Of a DNA stretch of 27,672 bases, positions 11,637 through 20,510 are shown in pieces; position 1 is the stretch's first letter, and every line of letters begins with the position of its first letter. Position numbers and translations under genes: made by a program. The notes under the pieces were generated by a model. It was given only the letters and a program-made list of their open reading frames with translations. It was not told the DNA's origin and did not search any database. The stretch is taken from assembly GCA_920105805.1 (NCBI GenBank), contig CAKKTI010000294.1, forward strand, positions 1-27,672. Direction: 5' to 3'. Source of the DNA: Condylostoma magnum (Eukaryota > Ciliophora > Heterotrichea > Heterotrichida > Condylostomatidae).

Positions 11637-11897
11637 ATGGGATGTTGTTCGGCAAAAGGAGCATCAAATCCATAAGCCAATAATGAACAGTCTTCTGCAC
11701 CTCACCCTGATGTAATTCGCATTTAAAAGAAGATAGCAGAGGGAAAAGTACCTAGTTAATAGGATGCTGAAAGATTAGATGTGGATGTTTGTGAAGAAGA
11801 TGAGGCTAATTATAGCGGATAATTTAATAATCTTAGCTCAGAGCAAGAAAATGTTCTTGATTCATCATCATCAAGTGAAATATCTAATAGAGCATGA
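11637..11897 (+). CDS. Gene A1: small acylated acidic protein (intact copy)
   Basis: An 86-residue protein beginning MGCCSAKGASN. Gly2 followed by Cys3-Cys4 is the classic arrangement for N-myristoylation plus palmitoylation, so membrane anchoring on the cytosolic face is predicted. The rest is Gln/Ser/Asp/Glu-rich and probably disordered, with a Ser run (DSSSSSE) before the end. TGA at 11895 is the stop. It is the first gene of a three-gene unit (A-B-C) repeated three times in tandem. A2 and A3 are decayed, so this is the only intact A. No named family is recognised. A role with the B membrane proteins is suggested only by their constant pairing. Confidence 0.7.
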
Positions 11898-11968
11898 AAT
11901 AATAACAAATTTAATACAACTTATCAAATGCCAATATTTAAATATTTTCTTATATTGATAATAGAAAT

Positions 11969-12590
11969 ATGGAACAAGGAAACTATTTGCCTTTTATTTC
12001 TCTTAACTATAGTAAGGTAAGGCGCTTAATTGAGAAGTAATTACTTTTTATTAAGTATTTGATAATACTAATATCAGTACTTTGGTTAATGAAGACTGTT
12101 CCTTATTTTATAATTACTCTATGAGTATTTTCATGATTCTTATTACAAAATTTTCCGCGGTTTCTTTATGACATTAGTCCCGATAATTGGAATTATGCTG
12201 TAGTTAGATATAAAAGGAAAGCAGCTAAAGGCTATTACATTTTATCCTTTTCGTATTTAATATTTGCACTGATTTCAATCTTCACTAATGGGATTATTAC
12301 CAGATTATGGTCATGATTAATTTAGAAAACTTTACTCTAGTATTCTTTTGTATTGGTGTGTCTAAATTTTGGCACTAATTAGTCAATGACATACATTACT
12401 AGAAAAATTAGATAAAGTTGGCAAAAATCAAAAGAACTACTAAATCTCCCAGCAAGGGTTTCCATCAGCCTATCCTTAAATGGACTAGCAGATACACCAA
12501 CCTGAGATTTATAAAAACAATGGTTTCTATAACCAGCCTTCCTTTCTCTGAGCTCCTATTAGCTAGTTAACTATTCCCCTCAATTTAACA
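11969..12590 (+). pseudogene. Gene B1: decayed copy of the four-TM PPxY protein
   Basis: Clearly related in DNA sequence to the intact B2 and B3 genes. It starts MEQGNYLPFISLN and keeps the first TM helix (LIILISVLWLMKTVPYFIIT). It then shifts frame relative to B2/B3 at about 12150, again at about 12205 near GIM/GIT, and again near 12330, where the FFCIGV helix falls into another frame. The Pro/Gln/Tyr tail (AYPQMDQ, then QPEIYKNN) is in yet another frame. Because TAA, TAG and TGA can be sense, the original frame stays open, so some product is possible. But the conserved helices 2-4 and the tail are scrambled, so it is called a pseudogene. Confidence 0.7.
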
Positions 12591-12597
12591 AAATTAT

Positions 12598-12830
12598 ATG
12601 GAATGTTTATTATTTCTACTTACTGCTTTCCTCCCCAATAGTTCAAAGCTATTAAAGGACTCCTCCTATCTATAATGAAAGAGTCTGAAAGGCCTTTACT
12701 GGCAAAACTCTTCTAATCTTTAATTTAAGAAAATTGATACAGCATAAAGAATTTCAATACAACTTAGCCTGTGTGTACTGTAGTCTATTCTAATCCTGAG
12801 GACAGATCTACATATCGTCTGTTCAGCAAC
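12598..12830 (+). pseudogene. Gene C1: truncated, decayed copy of the secreted Cys-rich protein
   Basis: Its bases match the first third of intact C3 (15079 onward): signal-peptide region, the stretch around AATAGTTCAAAGCTA, and the segment ending CTACATATCGTCT. The reading frame differs from C3 soon after the start, and further small length changes follow. Homology stops abruptly at 12830. The C3-equivalent of the CGQC region and everything after it is missing, and about 20 bases later gene A2 sequence begins. This looks like a deletion that joined the middle of C1 to A2. Confidence 0.75.
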
Positions 12831-12850
12831 AGAATTATTAAATTTTAAAA

Positions 12851-13008
12851 CCAATAACAACTAGTCTTCCTGATGCAATCAAAGAAGATGGCAGAGGGAA
12901 AATACCTATTTAACAGAACGCCAAAATACTGGATGTTTAAGATGAGGGAGATTTAATAAAGAAATTATATTTAGTCATTATCATCAAGTGAAATTTCTAG
13001 CAGAGAGT
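12851..13008 (+). pseudogene. Gene A2: decayed, 5'-truncated copy of the acylated small protein
   Basis: Matches A1 from the region encoding the Gln/Ser-rich segment through the KKIAEGKVP stretch (here KKMAEGK) to the Ser-run (TCATCAAGTGAAAT). The MGCC-coding start is absent, there are internal deletions, and the match is interrupted in frame. It lies directly 5' of the intact B2 gene, as A1 does of B1. Confidence 0.7.
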
Positions 13009-13041
13009 AAAATAACTTATCAACATTTTCTAATTATAAAT

Positions 13042-13797
13042 ATGTAACAGGGAAATTATTTACCTCTTATTTCTCCTAACAATGCTAGCACAAATGCACT
13101 ACTTTAGGATTACTTATCATTTCTTAAGTGCTTGATAATATCGATATCAATACTTTGGCTTATAAAGGGCGCTCCTTATGTTATAATCATTCTTTTTATG
13201 GAATTTGAATTTGATGAAATTGAAAGTTGGCATTAATTTTTCTACGGATTATTTATGATAATAGTTCCAATAGTTGGAATTACTGCTGTAACTGGATACA
13301 AAAAGTAAACAGCTAAGTAGTATTATATTTTATCCTACACTTATATAATATTCACACTGATATAAGTTTGCAATCAATTATTCTATTATAGCTTTGACCA
13401 CTTTTATTATTGGTCATTTATGAATATAATGAGTATAGACAAGTTTATAATATCATTCTTTTGTATCGGTGTCGGTAACCTTTGGTACAAACTAATAAAA
13501 GATTACCATGGCTAGAAAAAATTAGATTATGAAAGCAATCGCTAGGCTTAAATCTTATAACAAGACCCTCCACCAGCCTATCCCTAAATGGAAAAACCTC
13601 TGTAAATCTATGCTTAAATGAACTAACCTCCATTATCCTATCCTTAAATGGACTAACCCCCTATTCCTCAAGGCTATTACCCACCAGCATATCCCCTTAG
13701 TAATTACCAAAACAATCCCTCAAACTACAATAATAGTTACCAAGATCAACCTACACTTCCCTCAGCACCACCTATTAATTAGCTAACTATTCTATGA
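13042..13797 (+). CDS. Gene B2: four-TM protein with Pro/Gln/Tyr-rich PPxY tail (intact)
   Basis: 251 residues. A short polar N-terminus (MQQGNYLPLIS) is followed by about four hydrophobic helices: LIISISILWLIKGAPYVIII, then GLFMIIVPIVGITAV, YYILSYTYIIFTLI and FIISFFCIGVGNLWYKLI. From about residue 165 the tail is rich in Pro, Tyr, Gln and Asn, with repeats of the type YPQM(D/E/N)QPP and a PPAY motif that fits the PPxY consensus for WW domains. A cytosolic tail that recruits a WW protein such as a NEDD4-type ligase is an inference. No named family is recognised. TGA at 13795 is the stop. In B3 TGA sits at the same place, though a further in-frame stop about 45 bases on is a possible alternative. 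Many Gln in the tail are TAA/TAG. Confidence 0.8.
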
Positions 13798-13860
13798 TTA
13801 TCTTTATTAAACAACATCAAATTTTATTACTTCTCCTGATAAATTTCAACCATTATAAAA

Positions 13861-14030
13861 ATGCTTGCCATTTTGCTAATTTCCTCTGACAGTTCAAAGC
13901 TATCAATGAATTCCTCCTACCTATGATAAAACAGTCTGGAAGGCCTTTGCTGTTAAAACTCTTCTCAACCCTCTGCCTCCAATTCAAATATAATTTCTAC
14001 AATGTCATGAATTAGTCTCATTTTGAAGTA
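13861..14030 (+). pseudogene. Gene C2: decayed copy with a large internal deletion
   Basis: The first roughly 125 bases match C3 closely (start ATGCTTGCCATTTTGCTAAT, then the stretch to CCTCCAATT), but the frame is changed after the signal-peptide region. The middle, including the CGQC part, is missing, and a short piece similar to the 3' end of C3 (TTGAAGTAACAC) follows. Gene A3 starts about 30 bases later. Confidence 0.7.
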
Positions 14031-14060
14031 ACACTATAAATTTAACTTTATAATTTCAAC

Positions 14061-14295
14061 ATGAGGTATTGTTAGCAAAAGGAGTATCAAATTCATAAGC
14101 TGATTATGAATAGTCATATGCTCCTGCTACAATTTAAAGAAAATGTCAGAGGAAAAATACCTGATTAATAGGATATGAAAGATTAGATTTTGGGAATAAG
14201 ATAAGGTTAATTTAATAATCTTAGCTCAGAGCAAGGAAATGTTATTTATTCATAATCATTAAGTGAGATTTATGACAGAGCACAAAATTAACAAA
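14061..14295 (+). pseudogene. Gene A3: decayed copy of the acylated small protein
   Basis: Aligns with A1 over nearly its full length, including the 5' leader (TTTATAA...TTTCAA) and the end (AATAATCTTAGCTCAGAGCAAG). The MGCC start has become MRYC, losing the myristoylated Gly. Small deletions change the frame, so the acidic protein is not encoded. It lies directly 5' of intact B3. Confidence 0.72.
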
Positions 14296-14345
14296 TTTAA
14301 TATGAATGGTAACATTTAAATATTTTCTTATTTGTTATAATAAAT

Positions 14346-15014
14346 ATGGAACAGGGAGAGTATTAACCCATTTCTTCTACTGGTCATTCTAGCAAAAAGC
14401 ATTTAATTGAGCATTAATTATCACTTCTTAAGTGCATGATAATATTGATATCAATACTTTAGTTGATAAAAATTGCTCCCTATTTTATACTTACGTTTTT
14501 TATGGATTATGTTGATTTAGAAAGTTATGGCCAATTTTTTTACGCATACTTGATGGCATTAGTTCCAATACTAGGAATTATTGCTGTAATGAAGAAAAAA
14601 AGGGTAGTAGCTAAATGGTATTTCATTTTATCATATATCTACCTCGTATTCTCAGTAATATCAATCTGCAGGTAAATTTACTTTTATAACTCTTATGAAT
14701 TTGATGTTTGGTCTGTTATGGGTATAGTCAATATGGATAATTTTATAATATCCTTTTTTTGCATTGGTGTTGCTGAACTCTGGTACAGGTTACTAAAAGG
14801 CAAGCATGACTAAAAATAATTGCGAAAGGAAGGCCATCGTAAATAAAAACAAGGGCCTCCATCCTATCCTCAAATGGACTAACCCCCTATTCCTCAAAGC
14901 TATTACCCATAAGCATATTACCCTAGTAATTATCAAAACAATCCCTCAAACTATGATAGTAGCCACCAAGATCAACCTTCAATTCCCCCTACTAACTAGC
15001 TAACTATTCTATGA
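14346..15014 (+). CDS. Gene B3: four-TM protein with PPxY tail (intact paralogue of B2)
   Basis: 222 residues with the same plan as B2. The N-terminus is MEQGEYQPISSTG, followed by four hydrophobic helices (MIILISILQLIKIAPYFIL, AYLMALVPILGIIAV, WYFILSYIYLVFSVI, FIISFFCIGVAELWY). After a basic linker comes a Pro/Tyr/Gln tail with GPPSYPQ (PPxY type), QSYYPQAYYPSNY and a conserved NQLTIL end. The tail is about 30 residues shorter than in B2, with fewer YPQM repeats. Helices and tail are conserved through many silent or mild changes while neighbouring A3 has decayed, which suggests B is under selection. TGA at 15012 is the stop. Confidence 0.8.
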
Positions 15015-15078
15015 TTGCCTCTATTAAACATCATAAAATGTTATTATTTCTCCTTATGAATTTCAACCATTATAAAAA

Positions 15079-15777
15079 ATGCTTGCCATTTTGCTAATTT
15101 CCTCTCCAATAGTTCAAAGCTACCAATGGACTCCACCTACCTATAATGAAACAGTCTGGAAGGCCTTTGCTGCCAAAACTCTTCTAAACCCCCTGCCTCC
15201 AATTTCCGAGGATCCATACAGCATAAAGAATTTCAATACAACTTAGCCTGACACTGTATGCGCTGTAGTCTACCCTAATCCTGAGGACAGGTCTACATAT
15301 CGTCTTGAAAACTTCGACACTAAGGAAGATGCTGAGGCAGTTGGAGCTTTTGTGACTCATCTTCACCCCTGTGGACAATGCAGTACTTTGAAAGACCTAA
15401 GTGTGTATATGCAATACTCAGATCTCACCAACCCTGTAAGAAGCTGTGCATTGAGATCTATAATTGACATGAATGAAGCCGTTGAATGTTTGAATAAAAT
15501 CGGATTTACTGAGGAATGTTCCACAATCTGGATGTATGATGCTAAAAACACAAGAAAAGACTGTCTTTGGATATGCTTGTATGAGTGGGCTATCGGTGCA
15601 CCTAATAATATACCCACTAATTCTACTAACCTTAATCCCTGCATTAAGTGTGACGAGGATAAAAGTGGACCTATTTTTAAGGTGGTTGCTGGAAGGACTA
15701 GAAGAGATTCTGGACTAAAATCTTCAATTAATAGACCTCCAAATTCTATTTATGAAGTAACCCATTATTACTATTAG
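15079..15777 (+). CDS. Gene C3: secreted Cys-rich protein with a THLHPCGQCS motif (intact)
   Basis: 232 residues. The signal peptide MLAILLISSPIVQS is followed by a Pro-rich segment and a Cys-containing domain: VGAFVTHLHPCGQCSTLKDL, SVYMQYSDLTNPVRSCALRS, CLNKIGFTEECSTIWMYD, DCLWICLYEWAIG and CIKCDEDKSG, ending EVTHYYY. Even Cys spacing suggests disulphides and a secreted or lumenal fold. My impression is that similar His/Cys motifs occur in secreted proteins of other protists, but I can name no family. GC content is higher and the codons are more standard than in neighbours: few Gln are TAA/TAG. TAG TAA at 15775-15780 terminates. No TGA occurs before the start of the channel gene in the same frame, so TAG/TAA must be the stop. 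Confidence 0.8.
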
Positions 15778-15843
15778 TAAAGAATTAGGGAAATTTGTTT
15801 AATTGTTTTAAAATTATGTATATTTGCTATCATTTAATAGAAT

Positions 15844-18648
15844 ATGCTGGAAATGGAGAATTACTAATAAGTGTCTATTGATTTTATTGATATTTAGTCT
15901 ATCGAATAGTTGTACTCTCAGAGGAATGACTTAGTTGATTATACGGGAGAGGGCAGTAGAAGTATTCAAAAATTGTGTATTTGAGCAGCTAGCTTCAAAA
16001 ATGATTTGAATTTCCTATAGCTGCATCATTAAAAGGTTATAAGTAATCAAAAGGCTATTAAGCTAGCAATTTTATTAGATAAGGAAAACCTAGCTCTTGA
16101 TATAGCACAGTAAACTAAATGCTTTGTTGATAAAACTGTAGCAAACATCGCTAAATAAAAATAACTAAATAGATTTTGGTCATTCTTTTAACTGCAAGAA
16201 GTATACACTGCTCATAGTGAAAGACCATAATTAGAAAGATCATTTGATAAAACAGTCTCTGATAAAAGATAACTTCAAAGAGATAAAATTCACAGTCTAA
16301 TTTAAACTTAATAATTTGACAAGATTAGATAAAAAATAAAGCTGTATAGAATGATTAATAGTACACATATATCAAGACTATTAGATTTAAATTAGTTTAA
16401 TTTTGCATACAAAATTATTAAGAAGTGCTAGACAGAGTAATTCTTCTGTAAAAAGTTATTCACTAGAACCATCCTACTAAAATTATTCTAAGGCATAAAT
16501 GATAAATTATACTACAAACCAGTACTAAAGATTTTGACGTATTGAAAAAAACAATAAGCTACAAGTATTATTTTATTAGTGCTTCATAACATAATCAATT
16601 GTATAATAAACCAATAAGTCATTGAAGATAATATTCTGTTTTAAATTGCTAATCCCTTTAGATATCTAGTCTTAGTTAATTAACTCATAAAAAGAATAAC
16701 ATGCTGATAAGAAGTATTAGCTCCAAAATTTAATGCTTTATCAAATTAATTGGTCTAAGTAGCAGAAAAATTTCTACTTAAAATTTAGCATTCTTACATT
16801 ACCTAACTCATCATTAGTGAAACTTTTATGAAGAGAACTATTTTAGAAATTATGGTAAATGATATAGAGCTTTATAGGCCAATTTTGAATGAAGAGTAAA
16901 TTTTAATCGCAGCTCAAAAAGTATGGTTTAGAGGAGGATTTATTCAGACTTGTATTAATAAAATCAGTCCTTTTCACAGTGTTACTTATTTATACCAAAA
17001 TGGACTATAAAATTTAGCTTAAATAAAGGAATAAAATGACAAAGACTTTTTTGGATTTTAGGCATGAAGAGAGAACTATTTTCCTAAGTATTTATTTGAG
17101 TATAGCATTGTAATTATACTCAGTACAATTTGTGTTTACTACTCAATTGTTTGATACGACCATAGGAGATAATTAGCAGTTGATGATTTGAGTAGCTCTT
17201 AAGAATTATAAGTGTTGTAAAATTTAGATGACCTAAGTGGAGTTTATAAGCTTTTTTTCCCTTGTTTATTAGTTTTACTCGGAAATCTAATTCAAAAAGT
17301 GTTGTATATTGTATTTTTGAAGCAAAAAATCGTTATAACCTTAGACTTAGTACTTGATAGCTTATTACTTATTGGGCTGCCACTTTTATCATATTAGCTC
17401 ATATTTTTTGATCTTGAAAATTCAAATTTAGATGTGATTGAAAGATTAAATGGAGCAATTTTAGCAGTGCTAATTATGAAAGTATTTTACTATCTAATGA
17501 TTATAAAGGTACTAGGAACTTAAATATATATGCTGTATTTGATTATAAGATCCATTCTACCCTTTCTACTCATTTACGCATTCATTACACTAGCAGCCTC
17601 TTTATTCTTCTGATCTATGTTCTACAAAGAATCTGCATTTTCTTCATTATAGATATCAATAAGAACCATTTTTGACTTCTCAATTGGAAATGTAGACTTT
17701 GAAGCATTTACTGAGTATGAAGATCTAGGAATGTGGCTTACAATACTATGAGTAGTAATTTCTACAATTACCTTACTTAATATCCTGATTGCTATTTTAA
17801 GCTACAAGTTTGATGATGTAATATAGAGCACAAATGCCTACTATGTATCTCTTTTAAATGATATTTGGACATATAATAAATATATTCCTGAATACGGTGC
17901 ATTTGCCTCCTTACCATGCCCTTTAAATTGTCTTTTTGTAGTAATTTTTCCTATATATTTATTCAAAAGTAGTTGAGTAGGTAAAATAGATAAATTTCTA
18001 CAATATTTAGGATATTTACCTATGTATATTCTAGTAAATTTAGTTTACTTTGTAGCAAATATAGCTCTACTTTTTCCTATTTGGTTATATGGAATTTACT
18101 ATGCTTTTAAATGAAAGGATTATGACATTTCTACAGGAAAATATGTCTTATAGTGACTTCTTACAGGACTACCCAAACTTACCTGAATATTTTTAAAGTC
18201 TTTTATTTACTTGCATCATCATTTAATGAAGTATAGCAATAGATTCGATCCTATGAATGATTACTTATATGAGGAGTTAGTTTTATTATTCCATAAGAAA
18301 AAAGATGAGTTTTAAAAGAGTTAAATCTATTATAAAGATATCTTGATAAAATTTAGTAAATTACGTAATTATCCTTTGATTTAGGCTTAAGAGCATCAAG
18401 ATTTAGTTAAATAGCATCTCAGATAACTAATATTGGATAATATTGTAAAGTATGATCTTAATAAAATATTTATTACTGCAATTTTTAATGAATCAGTTAT
18501 CAAATTTAGAAACCATCACACTGGAGTAGTTGATATTGATTTAATACTTAAGATATTTGAAGATAATAAAGACAGTAAACCTATAATATATGCTATCAAT
18601 TTAAATGCATTACAAGAAGCTTTAGTGTCAGTTAGTGAAGTAATTTAA
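15844..18648 (+). CDS. TRP-like cation channel (ion transport domain)
   Basis: 934 residues in one frame. A long cytosolic N-terminus (about 1-410) is mostly helical and rich in Gln and Lys, with no clear ankyrin or WD repeats. Six TM helices follow (about 425-655): S1 SIVIILSTICVYYSIVW, S5 ILPFLLIYAFITLAASLFFW, a pore loop ISIRTIFDFSIGNVDF, and S6 with LLNILIAILSYKFDDV. The S6 end and post-S6 DVIQSTNAYYVSLLNDIW are typical of ciliate TRP-type channels, and the GNVDF filter fits a non-selective or Ca2+-permeable pore. Two further hydrophobic stretches (about 694-708 and 722-757) and a charged tail follow. Trp is TGA at several sites (LFFWSMF, FKWKDY). TAA at 18646 is the stop. It converges with the sirtuin gene 132 bases on. 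Confidence 0.87.
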
Positions 18649-18780
18649 AATGTTTTAATTAAAATAGTCTATTATTTAAAAGTTTGGTATTCATTGCTTC
18701 TATTTTATGTGAAATTAATAAAGAATTTAGTTTATCATTAGATAAAAAGTAATAGAATAACATTTACTAACAATAATTAC

Positions 18781-19614
18781 CTATAAAAGCTCATCAATAG
18801 CTTCTAAAGCTTCTAAAGTCTTCATTTTAACATTAATTTCTTATTTAGTATCGATATCCACATCAACAGGATTAATTCTAATTAAATGAGCGTTTCTTTA
18901 AGCAATAAAACTTTCTGAGAATCTTCTAACTGTAGGTACAGCATAGCCAGCCCCCATTTCAATTACAGCTATTTTTAAGTCCTCTTTCTACCTGATATCA
19001 CTATACAATTAAATAAACCTGTCAGATTGTTAATCAGTTCTATTAGATATTCAATACCAATCCCCGAACATCAGTATATTTGGTCTAGCCAATAAGTCAC
19101 AGTTCTTACACTTCGGTAGATTTCCAGTATATCTAAAAGTTGTATAGTCTACCTGTGGCATAAGATCTTTACTACTCCATATTTCAGGAGTGCATTACCT
19201 TGTACACTGTAAATAATGAATACTTCCATGACACTCTTATATTTTGTTTTCATCAAATCCTGATAATTAAAACTATCCGTCAACATTACTAGTAAATACA
19301 AAATGCTAGTACTTTTTACCCTTTGCTCATTTTTATAACAGCTTAAACCCTTTATGCGGCTTTGTCTTTCTATATAGTTCTAGTCTGTGACCAAAAAACC
19401 CTCAAGCAAATTCAGGATCTTTGCTAAATCATTCAGGATTAGACGCTTCAGGCAAAGATAAATTAAGTTTTTTCATTGGGGGATATGCTTTCCAAAAGCC
19501 TTCTTATCCTCTAAAATCTGGCAAGCCTGAATCTGTTCCAATTCCAGCACCAGCTGTAATCATCAAAAAATTAGAATTTGCAACAATTTCAGCTGCTCTT
19601 TTAATTTTTTCCAT
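18781..19614 (-). CDS. Sirtuin (Sir2-family NAD-dependent deacylase)
   Basis: 277 residues. The NAD-binding motifs GAGIGTDSGLPDFRG and TSNVDGQF are present. The catalytic His is in ECHGSIHYLQC, the zinc site is formed by CTRQC plus CKNC, and the structural motif RPNILMFGDW follows. The late NAD segment GAGYAVPTVRRFSES replaces the usual GTSxxVxP. TSNVDGQF differs from the usual TQNIDGL, and GAG replaces the GTS of most sirtuins, so specificity may be altered; bacterial-type or divergent protist sirtuins are the nearest guess. The first ATG (MEKIKRAAEIVANSNFLMIT) gives a normal short N-terminus with no obvious targeting signal. TAG is taken as the stop right after the terminal helix EALEAIDELL. 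The gene lies 35 bases downstream of the small minus-strand gene. Confidence 0.92.
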
Positions 19615-19649
19615 TTTGTATAGTTTATTAATTGTATAATTTAACAAAT

Positions 19650-19943
19650 CTAATTAACTGTACTTTATTTATCATTGCCATACGGAGTTTCCAAATGCAG
19701 TTGTGTACTTACTTTAAAATGATCGAGTTATAAAATAAGTTTATCCCCAATTTATTTAGCTTCACTCTAAAAGTTGCCTTTCTTGTAGTATTTATCAAAA
19801 AATTACTAATCATCTTAGTATTTAATCTTTACTTTATAAATACCAGCTTTAACTTTATTATAAGAACCATAATCTGACTCAAAAACCTGCCTTTTAGTTC
19901 TTGATATATTCTGTACATAGTCATACTTATAAAAATACACCAT
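19650..19943 (-). CDS. Small unknown basic/aromatic protein
   Basis: A 97-residue frame starting MVYFYKYDYVQNISRTKRQ. It is rich in Tyr, Lys and Gln, with a middle part SYNKVKAGIYKVKIKYQDDQ and an end that includes THLETPYGNDK-like polar sequence. No signal peptide, TM helix or known motif is visible. Support comes from placement between two genes with normal spacing, from even codon use, and from a stop (TAG, then TAA nine bases on) just before the sirtuin ATG. It could be a small axonemal or cytosolic protein, but no function can be given. It is divergent from the twin-CX9C gene, with 93 bases between start codons. Confidence 0.5.
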
Positions 19944-20036
19944 TCTCTCTAGATCCTAACTTCATTATACTCCTTTCCTATGCTTACTCACTGCATATTT
20001 CTTATTAGTTAACATTATAAGCCTTTAGTATTAAAT

Positions 20037-20495
20037 ATGAAAGCGACAGTGATTTTTACAGACGCTTTTTGGAACAATCTTCGAAATCATAAACAACAAG
20101 GCTCAAATAGCTCATTTTCTCAGGATCCCCTTAAACTAAACATTCCTAATAAAAAGTAAGCTCTTACATCTTAAGAACAGCCTAAACCAGTCGATTATAA
20201 TAAAAAAAGTTGGAAAGTAGAACAAGGAAAAGACCTTACACCTGATATAGAAGAAATTAACACTTAATTAAACTTAGAAAAGGCTAAAGGTATGAAGCTA
20301 CTTAAGCAAGCTGAGTCTATCCCTGATTCTGTCTTACAAACTTAAATTAACCTGCAGAAAAAGTTTAACTAGGAAAAAGAGTAAAAGGGGATTTGTGAGT
20401 ACGAGAAATCAAGTCTAATTTAATGCTTGAACAATTAAAAAGACTGTGAAGAACCTTTAAGGATTTGGAAAATGTGCCAATTCTCTAGAAATTAG
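20037..20495 (+). CDS. Twin-CX9C (CHCH) protein, MIC19/CHCHD3-like
   Basis: 152 residues. The first 110 are polar and helical (MKATVIFTDAFWNNLRNHKQ, later LEKAKGMKLLKQAESIPDS and a Gln/Lys-rich helix). The C-terminus is a CHCH hairpin, CEYEKSSLIQC then CEEPLRIWKMC: two CX9C motifs at residues 120-130 and 137-147. Such proteins are oxidised by Mia40 in the mitochondrial intermembrane space. A long coiled N-terminus plus a C-terminal CHCH is the layout of MICOS subunit MIC19/CHCHD3, so a cristae role is the best guess but unproven. The end is set at TAG 20493. The next gene's ATG is 12 bases on and in the same frame, so a fusion with the LRR-PUB protein cannot be excluded from sequence alone. 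Confidence 0.72.
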
Positions 20496-20500
20496 AAAAA

Positions 20501-20510
20501 TAATAAAATG
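20501..20510 (+). promoter_or_regulatory. TAATAAAATG start-site element (LRR-PUB)
   Basis: Identical ten bases to those at the CHMP1 and CFAP410 starts. Here the TAATAA is out of frame with the upstream gene, so its presence is not explained by tandem stop codons. Confidence 0.4.

Noticed and set aside
15363-15644. Minus-strand frame opposite gene C3
   Set aside because: It mirrors the C3 coding sequence, whose Cys pattern, signal peptide and relation to C1/C2 support the plus strand.
11637-15777. Tandem units as a mobile element
   Set aside because: No transposase, terminal repeats or target-site duplications were found; tandem gene duplication explains the pattern.
19421-19639. Plus-strand frame opposite the sirtuin start
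   Set aside because: The minus strand carries the NAD-binding motif GAGIGTDSGLPDFRG here.
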